In this document: in pieces, positions 7,094 to 16,149 of the stretch
Position numbering within the stretch: the stretch's first letter is position 1
How the letters are laid out: each line of letters starts with the position of its first letter
Source: Alcanivorax sp.
GTDB taxonomy: Bacteria; Pseudomonadota; Gammaproteobacteria; Pseudomonadales; Alcanivoracaceae
NCBI RefSeq assembly: GCF_019431375.1
Contig: NZ_CP080267.1
Coordinates: 1,302,001-1,366,000 of the forward strand
Length of the DNA stretch: 64,000 bases
Reading direction: 5' to 3'
The notes under the pieces: generated by a model
Databases searched by the model: none
Told to the model about the DNA's origin: nothing
Seen by the model: only the letters and a program-made list of their open reading frames with translations
Made by a program: the position numbers and the translations under genes

Positions 7094-9053
7094 GGGAGAC
7101 TCCTTCTTCGCTGCTAGCAAATCGCTGGCGGCGGTAGCGCTTGTCGGACAGGGCCACGACGCCGCCCAGCGCCATGATCAGCGCTCCCAGCCAGATCCAG
7201 CGAATCCCGGGTTTGAAATAGATACGCACTGCCCAGGCATGACCATCATCCAGTGGCTCACCCATGGCCACATACAGGTCACGCCAGAAACCCGCATCGA
7301 TGGCCGCTTCTGTCATTATCTGGCCACTGGCGTGATAGGTGCGTTTTTCCGGATGCATGATAGCTTCCGGTTCGCCTTTATGGGTGACGTGGAAGTGGCC
7401 CCGGGTGGCATCAAAGTTGGGGCCGTCGTAACGATCCATGCTGTCGAAGGTAAACTCATAATCACCGATTGCAGCCTGATCGCCCGGCCCCATGCGAATA
7501 TCCCTTTCCACTTCATGGAAGCTCACCAGGGTAATACCGGCCACCAACACCGCCAGGCCACAGTGAGCCATGACCATGCCCCAGTAACCACGCCCCAGCT
7601 TGCCCAGGCCGGTAAAGACCCCCTGACCATAGGCTCTGGCCCGGCGCACCACGTCATCCATATGGGCAAACACCAGGAACAGGGCCAGCATGATGGCCAG
7701 CACACCCTGCCAGGGTGAGGGCTCGGGAAGCTGTGCGCCAAACCAGCCGGCGATGATCGCCGCCGGAGCCAGCAGAGCCATCCTTTTCAGCAGGCCGTTG
7801 CCATCCTGGCGCTTCCAGTTACTGAACACCCCCGGCACCATCAACAGGATCAACACCAGGGTCAGCGGCACGAAGAAACCATTGAAGTAAGGGCTGCGAA
7901 TGGAGATCTTCAGATCCATGGCTTCGAAGAACAACGGGGCGATAGTGCCTACCAGCACCACAAAGGTGGCAGTGAGCAGAATCAGGTTGTTGCCCAGCAG
8001 AAAGGCTTCCCGAGACACCGGTTTGAAGCCCTTGTTATTGGTCAGGGCGGAGGACCGAAAGGCAAACAGGGTCAGCGCGCCACCCGCCACTACACTCAGG
8101 AAAACCAGAATAAAGGTGCCCCGCTCCGGATCATTGGCAAACGCATGCACCGAGGTCAGCACTCCGGAGCGAACCAGGAAGGTTCCCAGCAGACTCAGGG
8201 AGAACGCGATGATGGCAAGCAGCACGGTCCAGGCCCGGAACATGTTGCGTTTTTCCGTGACCGCCAGGGAATGAATCAGTGCAGTGCCCGCCAGCCACGG
8301 TAGCAGTGAGGCATTTTCTACCGGGTCCCAGAACCACCAACCGCCCCAGCCCAGTTCGTAATAGGCCCACCAGGAGCCCAGGGCGATGCCCACGGTGAGA
8401 AAGCTCCAGGCCACCGTGGTCCAGGGTCGGGCCCAGCGTGCCCAGGCCGGATCCATGTTGCCGGCCAGTAGCCCGGCCACAGCAAAGGCAAAGGCCACGG
8501 AGAATCCCACATAGCCCATATAAAGCATGGGCGGGTGAATGATCAGCCCCGGGTCCTGCAGCAACGGGTTAAGGTCTGCACCGTCCAGGGGGAACCAGGG
8601 CAGAACGCGATCAAAGGGATTGGAGGTAAGCAGCATGAACAGCAGAAAGCCCACCGAAATCATGCCCATGACTGACAACACCCGGGCCACCATGTGCAAG
8701 GGAACGCTGCGACTGAGCACCCCGACAATGGCCGCCCAGCCCGCCAACATCCAGCCCCACAGCAGCAGCGAGCCTTCATGGCCACCCCATATGGCAGACA
8801 GCCGATAGGCCAGCGGCAACGCGGAATTGCTGTGATTGGCCACATAGGCCACGGAGAAGTCGTTTATGTAGAAGCTATAGCCCAGGCTGACCATGGAGAG
8901 AGTCAGTGCCAACCACTGCACCCAGGCCAGCGGCCGGGCATACCATTGCAGAGCGAGGATGTTACGATGCACCCCGATTAACGGGAATATCGATAAACAC
9001 AGGGCTGCAGCCAGTGCCAACCACAGGGATAGATGCCCGATTTCTGCCGCCAC
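7083..9053 (-). CDS. ccmF: Haem lyase subunit CcmF
   Basis: Polytopic inner-membrane protein (656 aa, about 14-15 transmembrane segments) that, with CcmH/CcmI, ligates haem to apocytochrome c. The periplasmic tryptophan-rich WWD motif is intact (GGWWFWDPVENA, about 237-248), as are HPPMLYMGY (173-181) and the large periplasmic loop near the C-terminus. It is the first gene of this leftward operon: upstream lies an intergenic region and then divergent fabA. The early genes ccmA-E, usually immediately upstream, are not in this window. Confidence 0.96.
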   Translation of the reverse strand: MAAEIGHLSLWLALAAALCLSIFPLIGVHRNILALQWYARPLAWVQWLALTLSMVSLGYSFYINDFSVAYVANHSNSALPLAYRLSAIWGGHEGSLLLWGWMLAGWAAIVGVLSRSVPLHMVARVLSVMGMISVGFLLFMLLTSNPFDRVLPWFPLDGADLNPLLQDPGLIIHPPMLYMGYVGFSVAFAFAVAGLLAGNMDPAWARWARPWTTVAWSFLTVGIALGSWWAYYELGWGGWWFWDPVENASLLPWLAGTALIHSLAVTEKRNMFRAWTVLLAIIAFSLSLLGTFLVRSGVLTSVHAFANDPERGTFILVFLSVVAGGALTLFAFRSSALTNNKGFKPVSREAFLLGNNLILLTATFVVLVGTIAPLFFEAMDLKISIRSPYFNGFFVPLTLVLILLMVPGVFSNWKRQDGNGLLKRMALLAPAAIIAGWFGAQLPEPSPWQGVLAIMLALFLVFAHMDDVVRRARAYGQGVFTGLGKLGRGYWGMVMAHCGLAVLVAGITLVSFHEVERDIRMGPGDQAAIGDYEFTFDSMDRYDGPNFDATRGHFHVTHKGEPEAIMHPEKRTYHASGQIMTEAAIDAGFWRDLYVAMGEPLDDGHAWAVRIYFKPGIRWIWLGALIMALGGVVALSDKRYRRQRFASSEEGVSHES

Positions 9054-9447
9054 AAGAGCTCCTCAATCCGCTTTTTACTGTCCGATGCCTGTCAAACCGC
9101 CGTTACGCGCGGTCCGGCGCGCATAGCATCGGTACATGGTCCGGCAATTGCAAGTCCGTGGCGTGGAGGGAGCCACTGAACAACTCAAGGCAATTTCAGC
9201 GGCTCCCGAGCCGCAATTGATCCTCAGGAAGCATAGACCAGCGTCTTTATTGTCCGTTCATCGGTCATTTTCGGTAAAGCCATCCTTTCGACATATTTTG
9301 AGACGCTTGCTATTCGTATGCTTTCACTTGGCTTTGCTAGTATGCGTTCGATCATGACACCGTAAGATCGTCATAACGGTGAAGATAAAACGTCATAAAT
9401 CATCCATATACTCGGAATGTGCCATCGGGCCTTCACGGAGTAAGACT
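9054..9447. other. Divergent ccmF / fabA intergenic region
   Basis: About 390 bp with no gene. It must carry the promoters of the leftward ccm operon and of fabA; the fabA-proximal third is AT-richer. I found no operator I could name. An open frame continues upstream of fabA from 9379, but it is basic, unlike FabA and lacks a ribosome site. Confidence 0.5.
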
Positions 9448-9975
9448 TTGAGCTCTACAACAGAACAGAAATCCTCCTACGATCGCGAGGACCTGCTTGC
9501 CTGCGCCCACGGCGAGCTTTTCGGGCCCGGCAATGCCCGCCTGCCTCTGCCAAACATGCTGATGATGGATCGTATCACCCATATCAGTGATCAGGGCGGC
9601 AAGTACGGTAAAGGCGAAATCATCGCTGAGCTGGATATTCGCCCGGACCTGTGGTTTTTCGAATGCCACTTCGAGAGTGACCCGGTAATGCCCGGCTGCC
9701 TGGGCCTGGATGCCACCTGGCAGTTGCTGGGCTTTTTACTGGGTTGGCTGGGCCATCCGGGCCGCGGCCGCGCCCTGGGCGTGGGGAGTGTGAAGTTCTC
9801 CGGGCAAATTCTGCCCACCGCCAAGAAGGTAACCTATAGACTGGATGTGAAACGGGTGATTTCCCGCAAGCTGATTCTCGGCATTGCCGATGCCACCGTC
9901 AGTGTGGACGGCAAGGACATCTACCTTGCCGAAGACCTGCGCGTGGGCCTGTTCACTTCCACCGACGGATTTTAG
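9448..9975 (+). CDS. fabA: 3-hydroxydecanoyl-ACP dehydratase/isomerase FabA
   Basis: Bifunctional dehydratase and trans-2/cis-3 decenoyl-ACP isomerase (175 aa) that introduces the double bond of anaerobic unsaturated fatty acid synthesis. The catalytic His (H74, in ECHFESDPVMPG) and Asp (D88, in GCLGLDATWQ) correspond to E. coli H70 and D84. The start is a TTG preceded by GGAG at seven bases, giving a length close to the family's 171; an upstream ATG would add 23 atypical residues. fabB begins 9 bp after the stop, forming the classical fabA-fabB operon, which is limited to some proteobacteria. Confidence 0.95.
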   Translation: MSSTTEQKSSYDREDLLACAHGELFGPGNARLPLPNMLMMDRITHISDQGGKYGKGEIIAELDIRPDLWFFECHFESDPVMPGCLGLDATWQLLGFLLGWLGHPGRGRALGVGSVKFSGQILPTAKKVTYRLDVKRVISRKLILGIADATVSVDGKDIYLAEDLRVGLFTSTDGF

Positions 9976-9984
9976 GAGTCAATC

Positions 9985-11199
9985 ATGCGCCGCGTAGTCA
10001 TCACAGGAATGGGCATTGTCTCCTGCCTGGGCAACGATGCCGACAGCGTCACCCGGTCCCTGCGTGAAGGCCGTTCCGGCATTCGCTTCAAGGAAGAGTA
10101 TAAAGAGCTGGGCATGCGTAGCCATGTCGCCGGCACGCCGGACATCGCGCTGGACGACTTCATTGACCGCAAACCCCGCCGTTTCATGGGGGATGCTGCT
10201 GCCTATGCCTATATCGCCATGCAACAGGCGATCAACGATGCGGGGCTGGAGGAAGATCAGGTCAGCAACGAGCGTACCGGCCTGGTTGCCGGCTCCGGTG
10301 GCCACTCCTCCTTCAATCAGGTGGAAGCGGCTGACATCGCCCGCAATCGCGGCGTAAAACGTGTTGGCCCCTATATGGTGCCACGGGTGATGGCCTCTAC
10401 CGTTTCTGCTTGCCTCGCCACGCCTTTCAAGATCAAGGGCATCAACTACTCCATTGCTTCGGCCTGTGCTACCAGTGCCCACTGTATCGGCAACGCGGTA
10501 GAGCAGATTCAACTGGGCAAGCAAGATGTGGTTTTTGCCGGTGGCGGTGAAGAGGAGCACTGGACTCTGAGCTGTTTGTTCGACGGCATGGGCGCCCTCT
10601 CCAGCAAGTACAACGACACGCCGGAAACTGCTTCCCGGGCTTACGATGCCAGCCGCGACGGCTTTGTCATCGCCGGCGGTGGCGGCATGGTGGTGGTCGA
10701 AGAACTGGAGCATGCCAAGGCACGCGGCGCAAAAATTTACGCGGAAGTGATCGGCTACGGCGCCACCAGCGACGGCCATGACATGGTCGCCCCCAACGGC
10801 GAAGGCGCCGCCCGCTGCATGCGCCAGGCTCTGGCCACCATGGATGGCCAGGTGGATTACATCAATGCCCACGGCACCAGCACCCCGGTGGGCGATGTGG
10901 CCGAGCTGAAAGCCATTCGTGAAGTGTTCGGCGACAATTGCCCGGACATCGGCTCCACCAAGAGCCTGTCTGGTCACAGCCTGGGCGCCGCCGGGGTTCA
11001 CGAAGCCATCTACAGCCTGCTGATGATGCAGCATGACTTCACCGCCCTGAGCGCCAATATCGAAACTCTGGATGAAAAGGCGGAAGGACTGCCGATTCTG
11101 GTGCAGGGCAAGGATAGCGGCCCAGCCACCGTGCTGAGCAACAGCTTTGGTTTTGGTGGCACCAATGCCAGCCTGGTACTGCGCAAGTGGGAAGAGTGA
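9985..11199 (+). CDS. fabB: Beta-ketoacyl-ACP synthase I
   Basis: Condensing enzyme (404 aa) that elongates cis-3-decenoyl-ACP made by FabA, and saturated chains. The catalytic triad is C161 (SIASACATSAH), H296 (INAHGTSTPVGD) and H331 (SLSGHSLGAAG), with the C-terminal SNSFGFGGTNAS loop. Length and N-terminus (MRRVVITGMGIVSC) match FabB rather than FabF. Co-transcribed with fabA; a terminator follows. Confidence 0.97.
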   Translation: MRRVVITGMGIVSCLGNDADSVTRSLREGRSGIRFKEEYKELGMRSHVAGTPDIALDDFIDRKPRRFMGDAAAYAYIAMQQAINDAGLEEDQVSNERTGLVAGSGGHSSFNQVEAADIARNRGVKRVGPYMVPRVMASTVSACLATPFKIKGINYSIASACATSAHCIGNAVEQIQLGKQDVVFAGGGEEEHWTLSCLFDGMGALSSKYNDTPETASRAYDASRDGFVIAGGGGMVVVEELEHAKARGAKIYAEVIGYGATSDGHDMVAPNGEGAARCMRQALATMDGQVDYINAHGTSTPVGDVAELKAIREVFGDNCPDIGSTKSLSGHSLGAAGVHEAIYSLLMMQHDFTALSANIETLDEKAEGLPILVQGKDSGPATVLSNSFGFGGTNASLVLRKWEE

Positions 11200-11200
11200 G

Positions 11201-11238
11201 AAAGGCAGTGAATAGTTAACAATTAATAGTTAACAGCG
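11201..11238 (+). repeat. Stop-proximal repeat with GTTAAC words, copy 1
   Basis: Directly after the fabB stop: GAAAGGCAGTGAATAGTTAA and then a second copy of AATAGTTAAC. Nearly the same sequence follows the stop of the flavin oxidoreductase at 27629, also just before a terminator. Confidence 0.7.
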
Positions 11239-11272
11239 GAAAAGAGCTCGGCATTGCCGGGCTCTTTTTATT
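11238..11272 (+). terminator. Rho-independent terminator after fabB
   Basis: Hairpin AGAGC-t-CGGCA / TGCCG-g-GCTCT followed by a T-run. Confidence 0.85.
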
Positions 11273-11337
11273 TGGGGTATTTGTTTTTGCAAGGCCGCCT
11301 TGCATCGCTTCGAGTCCACGAAAACCTTCCTTTATTC

Positions 11338-11416
11338 GTAGGGTGCACTGAGCCTAAGCGAACTTCACCAATCCGGCGTTTGATGGTGCAGTTCGCTTAG
11401 GCTCAGTGCACCCTAC
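11338..11416. repeat. Palindromic repeat family A, copy 2
   Basis: A 79-bp palindrome with GTAGGGTGCACTGAGCC ends and core CCGGCGTTTGATGG, matching copies at 2169 and 23210. It lies between the convergent fabB and acyl-CoA dehydrogenase genes. Confidence 0.9.
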
Positions 11417-11445
11417 ATTTTGGAAATCGGCCGGTGTTTGCAATC

Positions 11446-11474
11446 CAAAAAAAAGCCTCCGGGGAGGAGGCTTG
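11446..11474 (-). terminator. Rho-independent terminator after the acyl-CoA dehydrogenase
   Basis: Hairpin AAGCCTCC / GGAGGCTT with a T-run of eight on the minus strand, about 75 bp past the stop at 11548. Confidence 0.85.
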
Positions 11475-11547
11475 AAAATACCGTCACAGCTACTCCTGCC
11501 GAGGCAGGTCCCGAGCCTGATGACGATAGGCACACAATGTTCAGCAA

Positions 11548-13335
11548 TCAGAACCAGCGGCTTTCCATATTGATAAAGGTGTCGTCGGCATCGATCAGCC
11601 GTTGCGCATCCAGTTCCACGCGGGGCAGTTCCCAGTGGAAAAAGAACTGAGCCGCCTGCAATTTTCCTTGTGCAAAATCCGCGTCTTCTGGCGCACTCAA
11701 AGCGGCAGCCGCATTGGCCTGTCGCAACCACATCCAGGCAGCCACGATATGCCCCATCAGTTGCAGGTAGGCATTGGCATTGGACAGGGCCATGCGCGGC
11801 CCCTGCTCTGCCATTAGCCTACCGACGGCGGCGGTGGCCGCTTCCACGCGGGGCAGCATGGCTTTCAGGGCCTCGGCAAACGGCTGACAACGCTCATCGG
11901 TAGTGCGATCCACATCGGCCAGGATTCGCTGGGCCAGCAGTTGCAGCCCCTTGCCATTGGCCATCCACACCTTGCGGCCCAACAGGTCCATGCCCTGCAC
12001 ACCGGTGGTGCCTTCGTGAATGGGATTGAGTCGGTTGTCACGCCACACCTGTTCCACCGGGTATTCGCGGGTATAACCAGCACCACCAAACACCTGGATA
12101 GCCATGTCGTTAGCTTTGACACCGAACTCCGAGGGCCAGCTTTTCAGTACCGGCGTGAGAAGATCCAGCAGCAGATGGGCATCCTTCGCCGCTGCCTCAT
12201 CACCAGTCTCGATGTCATCCACCAGACGGTAGCCATAGAAACTCATGGCGATGGCCGCTTCCGCGTAGGCCTTTTGGGTCAGCAGCAGACGCTTCACATC
12301 CGCGTGTTCAATGATGGGGACCTGCGGTTTGCTGAAATCCGCGTCGTCCGGGTGCCGGCCCTGCAAGCGATCGCGGGCGTAATCCAGCGCAAAACGATAG
12401 CCCCGGTAGCCCAGCACGGCGGCACCAAAGCCCACCCCTACCCGGGCTTCATTCATCATCTGGAACATGTAACGCAGGCCCTGATGGGGCTCGCCCACCA
12501 GATAACCGTGGCAGTCATCATTATCGCCAAAGGTCAGCGCGGTGCTGGTGGTGCCACGGTAGCCGAGCTTATGGATGAGGCCGGCAAGTATTACGTCGTT
12601 GCGTTCACCGGAATTGCCGTAGGCATCGAGACGATATTTGGGTACCACAAACAGGGAAATACCCTTCACCCCTTCCGGGCCACCGGGAATCTTGGCCAGC
12701 ACCAGGTGGACAATATTTTCCGCCAGTTCGTTATCACCGCCGGAAATAAAGATTTTGTTGCCCTTGAGACGATAGCTGCCGTCCTCCTGGGGCACCGCAC
12801 GGGTGCGGATATCGGCCAGGGATGAGCCGGCATGGGGCTCGGTCAGCGCCATGGTGCCGGTAAAGCGCCCCGCCATCATCGGCTCCAGAAACTGTGATTT
12901 CAGGGTATCACTGGCAAAATTGCGGATCACATTGGCCGCCGCTGACGTCAGAAACGCATAGCCGGTAGAGCTGGGGTTCACGCAGGTGAACATGCCCTTG
13001 CAGGCCGCCGCCGCAATCTCTGGCAGCTGCATGCCGCCTTCTTCAAAGCTGGCCCGCGAAGACAGGAAGCCCGCATTGATATAAGCATCAAATGCGTCTT
13101 TCACTTCCGGGCGCATCACTACCTTGCCGTCTACAAAAGCAGGCTCTTCCTTATCGGCCAGGCTGTTGTGGTTGGCGAATTTTTCCCGGGCCAGCTTCTC
13201 CGCGGTATCCAGTGCTGCTTCGATCGTCTCACGGCTGTGTTCTTGGAAACGGGGACGCTGAAACAGGGTGTCGGTGTCCAGCACCTCGAACAGCTGAAAA
13301 CTGAGATCACGACGATCGAGAATCACATCACTCAC
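11548..13335 (-). CDS. Acyl-CoA dehydrogenase, DmdC/FadE-like long form
   Basis: FAD-dependent acyl-CoA dehydrogenase (595 aa), first step of beta-oxidation or of a related acyl-CoA. Expected order: N-terminal helical domain (about 80-155), middle beta domain with GTMALTEPHAGSS (about 158-172) and flavin-binding KGNKIFISGGD, then the C-terminal helical domain with QVFGGAGYTREYPVEQVWRD (about 430-450) and an extra C-terminal extension typical of the roughly 600-aa subfamily that includes 3-methylmercaptopropionyl-CoA dehydrogenase DmdC. Substrate cannot be told from sequence. Single gene, divergent from the regulator at 13432, which may or may not control it. Confidence 0.9.
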   Translation of the reverse strand: MSDVILDRRDLSFQLFEVLDTDTLFQRPRFQEHSRETIEAALDTAEKLAREKFANHNSLADKEEPAFVDGKVVMRPEVKDAFDAYINAGFLSSRASFEEGGMQLPEIAAAACKGMFTCVNPSSTGYAFLTSAAANVIRNFASDTLKSQFLEPMMAGRFTGTMALTEPHAGSSLADIRTRAVPQEDGSYRLKGNKIFISGGDNELAENIVHLVLAKIPGGPEGVKGISLFVVPKYRLDAYGNSGERNDVILAGLIHKLGYRGTTSTALTFGDNDDCHGYLVGEPHQGLRYMFQMMNEARVGVGFGAAVLGYRGYRFALDYARDRLQGRHPDDADFSKPQVPIIEHADVKRLLLTQKAYAEAAIAMSFYGYRLVDDIETGDEAAAKDAHLLLDLLTPVLKSWPSEFGVKANDMAIQVFGGAGYTREYPVEQVWRDNRLNPIHEGTTGVQGMDLLGRKVWMANGKGLQLLAQRILADVDRTTDERCQPFAEALKAMLPRVEAATAAVGRLMAEQGPRMALSNANAYLQLMGHIVAAWMWLRQANAAAALSAPEDADFAQGKLQAAQFFFHWELPRVELDAQRLIDADDTFINMESRWF

Positions 13336-13431
13336 GGTTTGGCTCCGGTTAATTCAGGTGGAACAGCTTGCCATCCCCCTTGCTGATCTGGCATTGTCGC
13401 CTATGACTAATTCATGGTGGAATACGACACG

Positions 13432-14424
13432 ATGTATCGAGTAGCCGTATTAGCCTTCGATGGCGTTTTTGCCTCCGCCCTCACCGGGGTGGTGGATTTG
13501 TTCAACCTGACCGGGGTGACCTGGAACCGCATCCACGACCAGCCACTGAACCGGCAATTCGAGGTGAAAGTGGTTTCCCGGGGCGGTAACCCGGTGCGCT
13601 GCACCAACGGCATCCGCATGGCGGTGGACTGCTCCCTGGAGCAACTGGATCAGGCTGACCTGGTGATCGTGCCGACCATCGGCGGCAAGCTGGAAACGGT
13701 ACTGGCCCAGGAGCAGGAGGTATTGCCCTGGCTACGTTTCCTGTATCAGGGCGGTGCAGATCTGGCCAGCAACTGTACCGGTGCCTTCCTGCTTGCCGAA
13801 GCCGGCCTGCTGGACGGCAAGACCGCGACCACCCACTGGGGCTTCAGCCAGCAGTTCCGCCATCACTATCCCCAGGTCAAACTCAACGAACGCGAACTAA
13901 TCACCCGCGATGGCAATATTTTTTGCGCCGGCGGAGGTACCGCCTGGCGGGATCTGACCATCCTGTTGGTGGAGCGCTATTGTGGCGCCGACCTTGCCCG
14001 GGAGTTGGCGCGAGCCTTTGTCATTGATGTGCGCAATGACCTGCAAAGTATCTACGCCGGCCTGCCCGCCCACAGCTACCACCAGGATGACCAGGTACAG
14101 ACCATCCAGGCCTGGATCCATGAGCACTACAAGGAAAGTACCAGCCTGGGCCAGCTGGCAGAAATGGTACATCTGAGCCCGCGCCAGCTGCAGCGCCGTT
14201 TCACCACCACTCTGGGCGAACCACCGCTGCAATACCTGCAGCGGGTTCGCATCGAGGCAGCCCGCAAGATGCTGGAACGTGGCACTAATAACCTGGCCAA
14301 ACTGTCCGAGCAGGTGGGCTATCAGGACGTGAGCAGTTTCTCCCGTCTGTTCAAACGCCATACCGGCCTGTCGCCCAGCCATTACCGGCAACGCTTTGCC
14401 CGTACCGGAGCCCTTACAGACTGA
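13432..14424 (+). CDS. GlxA family transcriptional regulator (DJ-1/PfpI plus AraC)
   Basis: Transcription factor of 330 aa. The N-terminal DJ-1/PfpI-like domain (about 1-180) has the degenerate nucleophile region SNCTGAFLLAEAGLLDGK. The C-terminal AraC/XylS double helix-turn-helix (about 220-325) contains LGQLAEMVHLSPRQLQRRF and VGYQDVSSFSRLFKRHTGLSP. Such GlxA proteins sense small molecules, often quaternary amines, but the ligand here is unknown. The second in-frame ATG was chosen as start because MYRVAVLAFDG fits the family and a weak GGTGGA lies ahead; the first ATG at 13414 adds six residues. The divergent acyl-CoA dehydrogenase is a possible target. Confidence 0.88.
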   Translation: MYRVAVLAFDGVFASALTGVVDLFNLTGVTWNRIHDQPLNRQFEVKVVSRGGNPVRCTNGIRMAVDCSLEQLDQADLVIVPTIGGKLETVLAQEQEVLPWLRFLYQGGADLASNCTGAFLLAEAGLLDGKTATTHWGFSQQFRHHYPQVKLNERELITRDGNIFCAGGGTAWRDLTILLVERYCGADLARELARAFVIDVRNDLQSIYAGLPAHSYHQDDQVQTIQAWIHEHYKESTSLGQLAEMVHLSPRQLQRRFTTTLGEPPLQYLQRVRIEAARKMLERGTNNLAKLSEQVGYQDVSSFSRLFKRHTGLSPSHYRQRFARTGALTD

Positions 14425-14515
14425 AAGGACGCCCCTGGCGACCAACGTGAAGAACCTTGACGGCATCTTGACGACTCGGGCCTGATGATGGCCATAACTA
14501 CAAAGGAGAAAGCCC

Positions 14516-15214
14516 GTGGAAAACCTGTCCATCTTACTCGTGGAAGACCATCGCCAACTGGCCCAGACTGTGGTGGAATTTCTGGAACAGGAAGGTGCCA
14601 CGGTGGACTATGCCGGCAACACCAGCCTGGCCCGGGAACTGGTCCAGGAGCATCATTACGACCTGATGCTGCTGGATGTGATGCTGCCCGGCGAAGACGG
14701 CTACAGCTTCTGCCAATACCTGCGTAAGGATCTGTCCCTGGATCTGCCGGTAATCTTCATGACAGCCCGCGATCAGCTGGAAGACAAGCTGGAAGGTTTC
14801 GACCGGGGTGGCGACGACTATATCGTCAAACCCTTTGCGCTGCCGGAACTGGCAGCCCGGGTCTCCGCTCTGGTTCGCCGCCAACGCAAGGAAGTCACCG
14901 CCAACACCTTGCAGGTGGCAGATCTGGAACTGGACCCGGCCCGGCAGGAAGTCCGTCGCGACGGCCAGTTATTGAAACTGTCTCCCACCGCCTTCCGGAT
15001 CCTGCGCATCCTGATGCGTGAGTCCCCCAAGGTGGTCAGCCGTGAACAGCTGGAGCATGAACTCTGGGGGGATCTGGTGCCGGATTCCGATGCCCTGCGC
15101 AGCCACTTGTATAATCTGCGCAAGGCGGTGGACAAGCCCTTTGATAATGCCTTGCTCAATACTCTGCCCGGTGTCGGCTTCAGCATTCAGGAAGATCGCC
15201 CCACAGCCGGATAG
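14516..15214 (+). CDS. OmpR-family response regulator
   Basis: A 232-aa two-component regulator. The receiver domain (residues 1-115) has acidic pocket EDH, phospho-acceptor Asp in LMLLDVMLPGEDGY (about D53), Thr in IFMTARD and Lys in YIVKPF. The winged-helix DNA-binding domain (about 130-225) contains KVVSREQLEHELWG and SHLYNLRKAVD. The start is GTG with a strong AAAGGAG. A histidine kinase is encoded at 16146-17408 on the opposite strand, separated by one gene; they may be partners, but the arrangement is unusual. Targets unknown. Confidence 0.92.
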   Translation: MENLSILLVEDHRQLAQTVVEFLEQEGATVDYAGNTSLARELVQEHHYDLMLLDVMLPGEDGYSFCQYLRKDLSLDLPVIFMTARDQLEDKLEGFDRGGDDYIVKPFALPELAARVSALVRRQRKEVTANTLQVADLELDPARQEVRRDGQLLKLSPTAFRILRILMRESPKVVSREQLEHELWGDLVPDSDALRSHLYNLRKAVDKPFDNALLNTLPGVGFSIQEDRPTAG

Positions 15215-15230
15215 TTGGTCTCTGGAAAGC

Positions 15231-15249
15231 GCCCTGTCTACGACAGGGC
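15231..15249 (+). terminator. Hairpin after the response regulator gene
   Basis: Perfect 8-bp arms GCCCTGTC / GACAGGGC with a three-base loop, 17 bp past the stop. There is no T-run, so only a weak terminator candidate. Confidence 0.45.
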
Positions 15250-15309
15250 TTGCACTCTGTGCCTCAAGAGCCTGACAATGTGCAAAAATAACAATATGCC
15301 TAGCCCCTT

Positions 15310-16149
15310 ATGTCTGCCGACGTGATCACTCTGCCAGCCTATACCAACTGCCAATCGCTGCTTGATGCGCATCTGGCCGAACTGCAAAAACGGTTCGGCA
15401 TGACCACATGGATGATTACTCGCCTAAGCGGAGAAGACCTGGTGCTGTTGCGCGTGAGAGACGGTCATTATGGCTTGCAGCGGGGGGATCGACTGCGCCA
15501 TCGGAACAGCTACTGCGTGCGGATGGTTGAGCTGGGCAAGCCTTGCATTGTCTCCGATGTGAGCGCTCATCCGGATTTTCCACTGGGTCCAGTCGATGAG
15601 TCCCTGGATGTTGCTGCCTACATCGGCTTCCCCCTGGTGGACGGTGAGAATCGCCTGTTCGGCACCCTTTGCGCATTCGATCCCCAGGCCCAGCCTGCCA
15701 GCCTGGAAGCAGCCCTGCCTGCCCTTACCCACGACGCCGCCCTGATCAGTTTTCTGCTCAACAACGCGGTGCGAGAAGCCAGGGAAAAACGACTGACCAC
15801 TTTTGTGGAGCACCCGGACCGATGTGACGACACCGGATTGCCAGGCAAGGAAGGCTGGAAGGATATTTGCCGGCAGGAAGCCAGCAACTGTCGGGATTTT
15901 GGTCTGGAAGCGTCAGTGCTGTATTTACAGGCACCGGAAGACGGTAGCAGCCTGACACTTGCCGATTCCCTGGCCGCGCTGCTGCGTGAGCAGGACAGCA
16001 TTGCCCACCTGGGAAACAACCGCTTCGGCATTCTTCTTGCCGACACCAACGAGGAAAAATCCTCCCGCGTGGCAGATCGTATTCGTGACGCACTTAATGC
16101 CAAACAATTGCTGGTACGTATCGATCGGGAAAAGCTGATCAGCGGCTAG
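15310..16149 (+). CDS. GAF domain protein with a degenerate GGDEF-like C-terminus
   Basis: Cytoplasmic protein of 279 aa. Residues about 10-155 form a GAF sensor domain (CQSLLDAHLAELQKRFGMT, YIGFPLVDGENRLFGTLC). The C-terminal about 115 residues align by eye with a diguanylate cyclase fold (SIAHLGNNRFGILLADTNEE resembles the strand carrying GGDEF) but the GGDEF motif is replaced by LGNNRF, so no cyclase activity is expected. Its stop overlaps the stop of the convergent histidine kinase. Between kinase and regulator genes, it may be an accessory sensor (inference). No clear ribosome site precedes the ATG. Confidence 0.75.
   Translation: MSADVITLPAYTNCQSLLDAHLAELQKRFGMTTWMITRLSGEDLVLLRVRDGHYGLQRGDRLRHRNSYCVRMVELGKPCIVSDVSAHPDFPLGPVDESLDVAAYIGFPLVDGENRLFGTLCAFDPQAQPASLEAALPALTHDAALISFLLNNAVREAREKRLTTFVEHPDRCDDTGLPGKEGWKDICRQEASNCRDFGLEASVLYLQAPEDGSSLTLADSLAALLREQDSIAHLGNNRFGILLADTNEEKSSRVADRIRDALNAKQLLVRIDREKLISG

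Noticed and set aside
11354..11731. Open frame containing the VGCTEPKRTAPSNAG peptide
   Set aside because: Translation of a family A palindrome; the same peptide appears at 2031-2285 and 23177-23422, so it is a repeat artefact.
11941..12825. 294-codon open frame opposite the acyl-CoA dehydrogenase
   Set aside because: Shadow frame without any motif or ribosome site.
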